Shown here: piece after piece, positions 31,898 through 38,071 of the stretch | Layout: each line of letters opens with the position of its first letter | How positions within the stretch are numbered: the stretch's first letter is position 1 | Assembly: GCA_009787345.1 (NCBI GenBank) | Contig: WRGF01000208.1 | Span: 1-38,071, forward strand | From: Turicibacter sp. | GTDB lineage: Bacteria > Bacillota_I > Bacilli_A > MOL361 > Turicibacteraceae | Reading direction: 5' to 3' | DNA: 38,071 nucleotides | Translations under genes and position numbers: made by a program | Notes under the pieces: generated by a model | What the model was told of the DNA's origin: nothing | The model's database searches: none | Seen by the model: the letters and a program-made list of their open reading frames with translations, nothing else

Positions 31898-32555
31898 GGG
31901 GAACACTTCCTTTCGGTGGGACATAAATGGTCGTTAAATTATCAAGTTTGAAGCCATGGTCAAGTTCGTAGAGCTTTTTCCATTCATAACTGGCCTCGGC
32001 GCTTCCCGCTGCCTTGACAATGCAGATGGGGTATTCATCCTCATAGGTTTCCATCAGGTCAAGCTTCAAATTAGAAGCACTCATCTGGTCAAACACCTGA
32101 GGGACGATGAGGTGCATCCTGGGGTTGACCCCTTCCACATCGAATGAGAGGGCATCCATGACTTGCAGCCCGTCAATGGGGTCGATGCCAAGCCCGGCAA
32201 ACATAGGGTCAAGGAAGCTTTGACCACCTATGATTTGGGCTTTTGTTTCTGCTAACAGCCTTTTGACTGTGTATTCCGCCACCGTTGGGTGACCCGGGGT
32301 TGCGTAGATGAGATCCCCTTTTAGGGCAGCCTCTTTCACTTTGGCAATGATGTCCTCGTATACCCCTTCAAATGTTTCATGGTTTTCGTAGCATGAGTCA
32401 AAAGAGGTGTAGGGAATGTTATTTTTTTTGAAAAACCCAATCATGGGATGCTGGTCTGTCCGCAAATAGATCGGAAGCCCGGACTGGAGCTGCCTGATGA
32501 CGCCAACGGTCAATTGATTCTCATCCCCTGCCCCTAAGCCAACAATATTAATCAT
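31884..32555 (-). CDS. yabN: YabN methylase-like domain only
   Basis: The product of 223 residues is the tetrapyrrole-methylase-like half of Yab[21 protein letters not shown] at the N-terminus, then [18 protein letters not shown] and [20 protein letters not shown]. In Bacillus this is followed by a MazG nucleotide pyrophosphohydrolase domain, total about 490 residues. Here the protein stops at [12 protein letters not shown] with the next gene overlapping, so MazG is absent. The start at 32555 follows GAGGTGAACGAG. The substrate of this half is not known. Confidence 0.88.
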   Translation of the reverse strand: MINIVGLGAGDENQLTVGVIRQLQSGLPIYLRTDQHPMIGFFKKNNIPYTSFDSCYENHETFEGVYEDIIAKVKEAALKGDLIYATPGHPTVAEYTVKRLLAETKAQIIGGQSFLDPMFAGLGIDPIDGLQVMDALSFDVEGVNPRMHLIVPQVFDQMSASNLKLDLMETYEDEYPICIVKAAGSAEASYEWKKLYELDHGFKLDNLTTIYVPPKGSVPHEIR

Positions 32556-32565
32556 CTCGTTCACC

Positions 32566-34101
32566 TCACGTCGTTTTTCGTGCCCTTTTGCGTGTTGCCT
32601 GTTTTTTGCGCCTGCGCTTCTTGGATAAATCTGCTTTTGTTTGGGTCGTTAAAATAAATAAGAGCATCACTAGTCCATAAGCCAGCACGCCTGCCAGGGT
32701 TAGGATAGCAAGGGTCAAGACATGCCCTGTGCGCCCGCTGACACTTTCAAGGACGCCTGGTAAGATGGTGCGCAACGTATCGACAGCCAACCACATGCAA
32801 AGGGTGGCAAATCCGACTTTGAGCAGGTTGTAAAAACTTTGGCGCACCAGCATCCTCCTGAATTTCACCAAGTTGATGAGCGCTATGACACCTAGTGCCA
32901 GGACGGAGGATAGGGCGGCTCCGTAAATGCCCATGGATTCGGTCAACAGGGGTGTGGCGATGAGTTTGATGAAAATCCCTGCCAATACCGAAACCACCAT
33001 GTCGCCATAACGTTCTTCTTGCTGCAAGACGGCTGCCGTCAAGACGATGAACGGGAAGAACAGGACCTGAAGGCTCATGATTTGCAGGGTGCCCGTCCCT
33101 AACATGTCCTCAAATAACGCCGTGTTGAGGCTGCCCATGACTAAGTACAGGCCGACGGTTCCCGGGACACTGAGTAAGATGACTAAAAATAATGAATAGT
33201 TGAAGACCTGTTTTTTCTGCTTTTCATTTTCGGCTCCCACCAATTGAGGGAGGGTCGATGAAACGATGGCTCCAATGAAGAAAGTAGCTGCCTGAACGAT
33301 GGGAAACCCCCGGTCGAACACGCCTTTTTGCACCATGGCTTCCAAGTTGCCAAGTCCACCCACCAGCAGCGAATTGAAAACCACGAAGCTGTCTATCAAC
33401 TGAAAGATGGTCAAGATGCCGGCACTTAAAAATAAATAACCGGTTTTCCTTATAAACCTGAGCCTGAATTTTTTGCGGATGAACTGCTGTGGCTCGTCCC
33501 CTTGCTTGAAAGCCCCCAAGTACAAAATCCCGGCAACAGGTCCTGCCAAACCAAGCAGGTATGCCATTTCAGCAATCCTTGAAACGTGGAGATGTCCGAA
33601 CTGCCCTACTGCCAGCAATATCATGAGCACCCGCACCAACTGCTCGATGGTGATGGAAATCCCTGCCCTTGCCATGGTCTCGGAACGGGTAAGGAAAACC
33701 CCGCGCAGGTACGAAACATGGGGCAGCAGCAAATAAGCCATCCCCACCCATCGGATGGCAGCGCCTAAGCTCCTGTCACCCATGAGGCGTGCTATCAAGT
33801 CACTTCCCAAAAACAAAAGGGCAAAAGCACTTACCGAAAAAATCCAAAGCAAGCGTTTTATCTGCGATTTGACTTGCTCATTATACTGATGGGTGAGGAG
33901 CAATTCGGAAATGATGCTGGGTAGCACCACGGAACTGAGTACGGTATATATGCCAAGCAACGGATAGACCTGCTGAAAAGCATACAGGCCCGCGTCGCCA
34001 ATCCTATTTTGGTAAGGTACCTTATAAAGCATGCTTAAAATTTTGGAAAGCAGGGCGGTCACTGTTAAAATGACGGTCCCCTTCAACCATTTGTCTTTCA
34101 T
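32566..34101 (-). CDS. yabM: Polysaccharide flippase, SpoVB/MurJ type
   Basis: Multispan membrane protein of 511 residues of the MOP superfamily. It opens MKDKWLKGTVILTVTALLSK and continues with ILSMLYKVPYQNRIGDAGLY, the conserved first helix and loop of SpoVB-type flippases. About fourteen hydrophobic segments can be counted; the tail (KKRRRKKQATRKRARK) is strongly basic. In Bacillus this position is held by yabM, a relative of spoVB and spore-cortex precursor transport. The start at 34101 is chosen over 34131 from homology to family members; the ribosome site (GGGGATGA) is modest. A ten-base gap leads to yabN. Confidence 0.9.
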   Translation of the reverse strand: MKDKWLKGTVILTVTALLSKILSMLYKVPYQNRIGDAGLYAFQQVYPLLGIYTVLSSVVLPSIISELLLTHQYNEQVKSQIKRLLWIFSVSAFALLFLGSDLIARLMGDRSLGAAIRWVGMAYLLLPHVSYLRGVFLTRSETMARAGISITIEQLVRVLMILLAVGQFGHLHVSRIAEMAYLLGLAGPVAGILYLGAFKQGDEPQQFIRKKFRLRFIRKTGYLFLSAGILTIFQLIDSFVVFNSLLVGGLGNLEAMVQKGVFDRGFPIVQAATFFIGAIVSSTLPQLVGAENEKQKKQVFNYSLFLVILLSVPGTVGLYLVMGSLNTALFEDMLGTGTLQIMSLQVLFFPFIVLTAAVLQQEERYGDMVVSVLAGIFIKLIATPLLTESMGIYGAALSSVLALGVIALINLVKFRRMLVRQSFYNLLKVGFATLCMWLAVDTLRTILPGVLESVSGRTGHVLTLAILTLAGVLAYGLVMLLFILTTQTKADLSKKRRRKKQATRKRARKTT

Positions 34102-34204
34102 GAAATCATCCCCAATGTGTAAAAGTATCAATTAATTATACCACTTAACGAAAGTCAGCACAATGGAAGAAAGGCACTTCCACTGTGCTGAGGATAGCTA
34201 TGGC

Positions 34205-36034
34205 TTAACTGGCATTCTCAAACTGGCTGTTATAAAGCTCTGCATAATAACCGCCTTGTGCCAACAATTCGTCGTGGGTTCCTTTTTCTAGGATGTCGCC
34301 TTCCCTCATGTAGAGGATGAGGTCGGCATTTTTAATGGTTGACAAGCGGTGGGCGATGACGAAGGAGGTGCGTCCGACCATTAGTTTATCCATCGCTTCT
34401 TGGATGAGGACTTCGGTACGGGTATCTACTGAACTGGTGGCTTCGTCCAAAATCAACAGCGGTGCATCGGCAACCATGGCACGGGCGATAGTTATCAACT
34501 GCTTTTGCCCAACAGACAGGCTGGCCTTATCGTCTAAAATCGTGTCATAACCTTTTGGCAGGGTTTTGATGAAGTGATTGATTCCCACGGCTTTACAAGC
34601 GGCCTTGATTTGCTCGTCTGTTATCCCCTCTTTGTTGTAACGGATGTTTTCCTTGATGGTCCCTTCAAACAGCCAGGTGTCTTGAAGCACCATGCAAAAC
34701 TGGTCGTGAAGGTTTTGGCGGGTGACATCAATGGTAGGCACCCCATCAATTTTAATGGTGCCGCTATTGACCTCGTAAAAACGCATAAGCAGATTGACCA
34801 TCGTCGTTTTCCCAGCACCAGTTGGACCCACGATGGCTACTTTTTGACCGGCATTGATATGGGCAGAGAAATCCTTAATGATAATCTTCTCAGGATAATA
34901 ACCGAATTTTACGTGTTCAAAATCCACGGCCCCTTGAACTTCATTTAATTTCGTGCGTTTATGGTCTTCATTTTCCAACTCTTTTTCATCCAGGAACTGA
35001 AAGACCCGCTCGCTAGCTGCTGCTGTAGACTGAAGGCTCGTCATGGCTTGGGCAATCTGGGAGAGGGGTTGCGTGAACAACCGGATGTAAATCATGAATT
35101 TAACGATGGTCCCGAAAGTGATGCTTCCATTCATGACCAGCCCCGCACCGACGACGCAGACTGCCGCATAGCCGAAGTTTCCGATGAATCCCATGATAGG
35201 CATCATCAAGCCGGATAGAAACTGGGATTTCCAGGCGCTGTCGTATAAATCTTCGTTGACCTCGTCAAATACCCCTTTGGCTTTAGCCGTCGCATTGTAA
35301 ACCCGGACGACGTTGTGCCCCGAAAAAACTTCTTCGATGTGCCCGTTCAGTTTACCTAATCCTTCTTGTTGCCGGGCAAAGTATTTTTGCGAGTTTTTCA
35401 TGATGATTGCCATTAAAATAAAACCGACGAAGGTGGAGGCGACCGCTGTCACTGCCATAATCCACTGGTACCAAAACATCATGACGAGGGTACCGAGGAA
35501 CATAACGGCGGCCGATACTAAAGCCACTACGGATTGATTGAATGTTTGGCTAATGGTGTCCACGTCATTGGTGACCCTGGATAATATGTCCCCGTAAGAT
35601 GTGGAATCAAAATACCTCAGGGGCAAGCGGTTGATTTTCAGGGAAATGTCCCGTCGCAGGCTTTTTGAAATCCTTTGGGTAACAGTTGCCATAACAAATC
35701 CCTGGATGTAGTTGAACAAGAAGTTGATTAGGTAAAGCCCACCTAGCCAAAGGCCGACCCGGTTTATAGCCCCTAAATCGATAGGCCCCATCATCCCCTC
35801 TGTGATTTTATCGGTAATCTTTCCTATCTGGCTCGGCCCATAAATGGAGATGATGGTACCGGCAATGGCCAACAATAAGGAAATGATAATAGCAGGAAGA
35901 TAGGTTTTAGCATAAGCCCCAATCTGGATAATTGCCTCTTTGAAGTTTTTCGGCTTTTCTCCGGGTGCCATGTTGCTTCCCGGGCCCCCAATACCACCGG
36001 CTGGACGGCGCTGCGTGTTGTTTTGGCTACTCAT
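34205..36034 (-). CDS. ABC exporter subunit with complete ATP site
   Basis: Half transporter of 609 residues: a Gly/Pro-rich head, six spans (about 40-325), then the nucleotide-binding domain with GPTGAGKTT (Walker A), a signature reading LSVGQKQ instead of LSGGQ, and LLILDEATSSVD, which keeps the catalytic glutamate. The H-loop is VIAHRLSTIKNAD. The start lies eight bases inside the upstream partner gene after GAAGGAGGAACTG. With that partner it forms a heterodimer of the BmrCD/LmrCD/TM287-288 type, usually drug or lipid exporters. The weak signature in this subunit and the intact one in the partner fit a single working ATP site. Confidence 0.92.
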   Translation of the reverse strand: MSSQNNTQRRPAGGIGGPGSNMAPGEKPKNFKEAIIQIGAYAKTYLPAIIISLLLAIAGTIISIYGPSQIGKITDKITEGMMGPIDLGAINRVGLWLGGLYLINFLFNYIQGFVMATVTQRISKSLRRDISLKINRLPLRYFDSTSYGDILSRVTNDVDTISQTFNQSVVALVSAAVMFLGTLVMMFWYQWIMAVTAVASTFVGFILMAIIMKNSQKYFARQQEGLGKLNGHIEEVFSGHNVVRVYNATAKAKGVFDEVNEDLYDSAWKSQFLSGLMMPIMGFIGNFGYAAVCVVGAGLVMNGSITFGTIVKFMIYIRLFTQPLSQIAQAMTSLQSTAAASERVFQFLDEKELENEDHKRTKLNEVQGAVDFEHVKFGYYPEKIIIKDFSAHINAGQKVAIVGPTGAGKTTMVNLLMRFYEVNSGTIKIDGVPTIDVTRQNLHDQFCMVLQDTWLFEGTIKENIRYNKEGITDEQIKAACKAVGINHFIKTLPKGYDTILDDKASLSVGQKQLITIARAMVADAPLLILDEATSSVDTRTEVLIQEAMDKLMVGRTSFVIAHRLSTIKNADLILYMREGDILEKGTHDELLAQGGYYAELYNSQFENAS

Positions 36035-37820
36035 TTTCCAGTTCCTCCTTCGATAGTTGGGAATAGGCGATTTCTTGGTAAGTCTGGCAGCCTTTCAACA
36101 GTTCCCGATGGGTACCCATCCCTACTAGCTTCCCTTCATCCAGGACGATGATTTTATCGGCATCCTTGATGGTCCCAATCCGTTGGGCGACAATCAGGTT
36201 AGTAGAACCGGCGGTTTCTTTTTTCAGAACGCTGCGAAGGACACGGTCCGTTTTATAATCAAGCGCCGAGAATGAATCATCGAAAATAAAGATTTCCGGA
36301 TTGCGACCAATAGCCCGTGCAATGGAAAGGCGCTGGCGTTGGCCACCGGAAACGTTGGTACCACCTTGGGCGATTTCCGCCTCATAGGTATTTTCCATTT
36401 TTTCGACGAAGTCTTTCCCTTGGGCGATTTCAATGGCACGTTGGACGCCAAACTCGGTCAGCTGATGCTCGCCATTTTCACCGAAATCCACATTGGATGT
36501 CACCGTCCCCGTAAAGAGGATGGCTTTTTGGGACACATAACCGATTTTACTCAATAAAGCTTCTTGGGTGTACTTGCGGACATCGATGCCATCCACCAAC
36601 ACTTCCCCGTCTGTAACGTCATAAAACCTTGGGATCAGGTTGATAAGGGTGGATTTCCCACTACCGGTAGAACCGATAAAGGCGATGGTCTCTCCCTTAT
36701 GGGCCTTGAAGCTGATATTTTCCAAAACGGCTTCTTCAGCGTCCGGATAACGGAAACTGACATTGCGAAATTCAATTTCCCCTTCTTTATCCTCGGGTGA
36801 CTCAGTGATGGTGCCTTCTTTTATAGTAAGTGGCGTTTCCAGCACTTCATTGATACGTTTGGCCGATACCGCCGCCCGGGGGAGCATAATAAACGTCATA
36901 GCCAAAAGCATAAAAGCCATAATGACCTGCATGGCATATGCTGTAAACACGACCATGTTGGAAAATAAGATGACACGGTCAGAAGACCCCGTCCCCAGTT
37001 CAGCAAGGGTCGGAATCGCAGCATTATTGATGAGGCGCGCACCGATGAGGTAGACTGATAGAGTAAGGCCTTGCATAATCAGGGTAATCCCCGGCATCAT
37101 AATCGCCATGGTCCTGTTGGTAAATAAGTTGGTAGCCATCAATTCTTCATTTGCATCCTCAAACTTGGCCTCTTCGTACTTCTCGGCGTTGTAGGCATGG
37201 ACGACACGGATACCGATCAGTTGCTCCCGGGTAACCCGGTTCAAGTTGTCCGTAAGCTTCTGGATAATCTTGAATTTTGGGAGTGCCACAGTTACGATAA
37301 TAGTAATGATGACAAGAAGGACCAACACAGCAACCACCGTCGCCATAGACCATTCCCAGCCAATACCAAGTATTTTAATGATAGCCCATACCGCTAGGAT
37401 AGGCGCTTGGATCATGACCTGAAGCCCCATGGCAAAAATCTGTTGCACCTGGGTAATATCGTTAGTGGAGCGGGTAATTAAACTAGCAGTAGAAAACTGG
37501 TTGATTTCAGCCATTGAAAACCCAAGCGTCTTGGCAAAAACACGCTCCCGCAGGTCTTTAGAGAAACTGGTTGCTACCCTTGCTGCAAAATATCCAGTAA
37601 TGACTGCCAGCACACCACTTCCAAGAGCACACAAAAGCATTTTGAAACCTGAAATCAGGATATCATGCATGGTACTTCCTTCCGTCTCCAGATGCCTCGT
37701 GATATCGTTCATGAAATCAGGCAATTTCAAGTTAAGCCAAACCTGTCCCGCGACAAGCACCACACAAATTAAAATTTGAAAAATTTCATGGCGTTTAAGG
37801 TATTTAAATAATTTAAGCAT
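36027..37820 (-). CDS. ABC exporter subunit with degenerate Walker B
   Basis: Half transporter of 597 residues: six spans (about 15-310) and a nucleotide-binding domain. Walker A is GSTGSGKST (383-391), the signature VSGGQRQRL is intact, but Walker B reads IFIFDDSFSALD with Asp in place of the catalytic Glu. The H-loop region is LIVAQRIGTIKDAD, with Gln in place of His. These changes mark the non-hydrolysing site of heterodimeric exporters. The ATG follows AAGGTGG. It is the first gene of the pair and lies about 190 bases after the 5S rRNA terminator, with no regulator gene beside it. Confidence 0.92.
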   Translation of the reverse strand: MLKLFKYLKRHEIFQILICVVLVAGQVWLNLKLPDFMNDITRHLETEGSTMHDILISGFKMLLCALGSGVLAVITGYFAARVATSFSKDLRERVFAKTLGFSMAEINQFSTASLITRSTNDITQVQQIFAMGLQVMIQAPILAVWAIIKILGIGWEWSMATVVAVLVLLVIITIIVTVALPKFKIIQKLTDNLNRVTREQLIGIRVVHAYNAEKYEEAKFEDANEELMATNLFTNRTMAIMMPGITLIMQGLTLSVYLIGARLINNAAIPTLAELGTGSSDRVILFSNMVVFTAYAMQVIMAFMLLAMTFIMLPRAAVSAKRINEVLETPLTIKEGTITESPEDKEGEIEFRNVSFRYPDAEEAVLENISFKAHKGETIAFIGSTGSGKSTLINLIPRFYDVTDGEVLVDGIDVRKYTQEALLSKIGYVSQKAILFTGTVTSNVDFGENGEHQLTEFGVQRAIEIAQGKDFVEKMENTYEAEIAQGGTNVSGGQRQRLSIARAIGRNPEIFIFDDSFSALDYKTDRVLRSVLKKETAGSTNLIVAQRIGTIKDADKIIVLDEGKLVGMGTHRELLKGCQTYQEIAYSQLSKEELENE

Positions 37821-37975
37821 TTTATGACCACCTTATTTCCCGTTTTTTCATCCTAAAACTTCTATATACTCTGGATAGTTTTCCACTTTTATTATCAATT
37901 CATCCCCATACTATAAACTTTAAATCGTAAAGTTCACTGAACATGAATGAGAGCTAAAATTTCAGTTCTAATTCA

Positions 37976-38002
37976 TAAAAAAACCACCCATACAGGTGGT
38001 CA
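37976..38002 (-). terminator. rRNA operon terminator
   Basis: On the minus strand GACCACC-TGTATG-GGTGGT is followed by seven Ts. It lies directly after the 3' end of 5S rRNA. Confidence 0.88.
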
Positions 38003-38008
38003 AAGAAT

Positions 38009-38071
38009 GGCCCGGCAACGTCCTACTCTTGCACGTGTGTACTACCCTCGGCGCTAAAGAGCTTAACTTCT
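38009..38071 (-). rRNA. 5S ribosomal RNA, 3' part
   Basis: Read on the minus strand this is AGAAGTTAAGCTCTTTAGCG, followed by CCGAGGGTAGT, then GAGTAGGACGTTGCCGGGC, the second half of a Firmicute 5S rRNA. The 5' half lies beyond the window edge. The exact 3' end is uncertain by a few bases. It shows that an rRNA operon runs into this region from the right. Confidence 0.93.

Overview
The window looks like chromosome of an endospore-forming, low-GC Gram-positive bacterium of the Bacilli. The main reason is gene order. Read on the minus strand from right to left it runs rRNA operon end, yabM, yabN, yabO (rqcP), yabP, yabQ, divIC, yabR, spoIIE, tilS, hprT, ftsH, hslO, folP, folB, folK, dusB, which is the Bacillus subtilis order around the same genes. 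Strong AGGAGG-type ribosome sites, YabP/YabQ and SpoIIE agree with this. The species is not identified.

Layout, left to right. 1-3567: a cupin protein, then dusB and the folate genes folK-folB-folP. 3568-6285: rubrerythrin, an unrecognised helical protein, and three tandem tiny Cys-rich membrane peptides resembling the YjcZ type. 6315-11857, accessory locus A: a decayed FtsX-like permease, an intact one and a small secreted protein, divergent from an HTH-TPR regulator that is overlapped at its 3' end by a 42-residue signal-peptide-bearing propeptide. 11831-14909: an LRAT-fold protein, an unknown, two small Cys-rich proteins and an AraC-type DNA-binding protein. 14915-19904: hslO, ftsH, hprT, tilS. 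19905-21420: 1.5 kb without genes, holding an array of hairpins with a constant loop and changing stems. 21421-22578: a SpoIIE phosphatase without the membrane domain. 23084-23994: a UPF0175/DUF3368 toxin-antitoxin pair between two copies of one terminator. 24009-28711, accessory locus B: two FtsX-like permeases, a small secreted protein and a hidden 15-residue peptide, divergent from an Rgg-like regulator. 28757-34101: yabR to yabM. 34205-38071: a heterodimeric ABC exporter and the 3' part of a 5S rRNA.

The most interesting part is the pair of loci A and B. Both have a peptide-responsive-type HTH/TPR regulator facing a unit of a small secreted protein plus two FtsX-like permeases with no ATPase gene, and each has its own candidate signalling peptide (42 residues after the regulator in A; 15 residues at the head of the divergent unit in B). 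The two regulator promoters share a TTACA-N3-(T/G)GTAA element at nearly the same distance from the start codon. I infer two cell-cell signalling circuits controlling export of, or self-protection from, small secreted proteins; the function is not shown by the sequence. Other notable points are the hairpin array, the soluble SpoIIE, a YabN without MazG, and a frameshift in a G5 tract in a secreted coiled-coil gene inserted between yabO and yabP.
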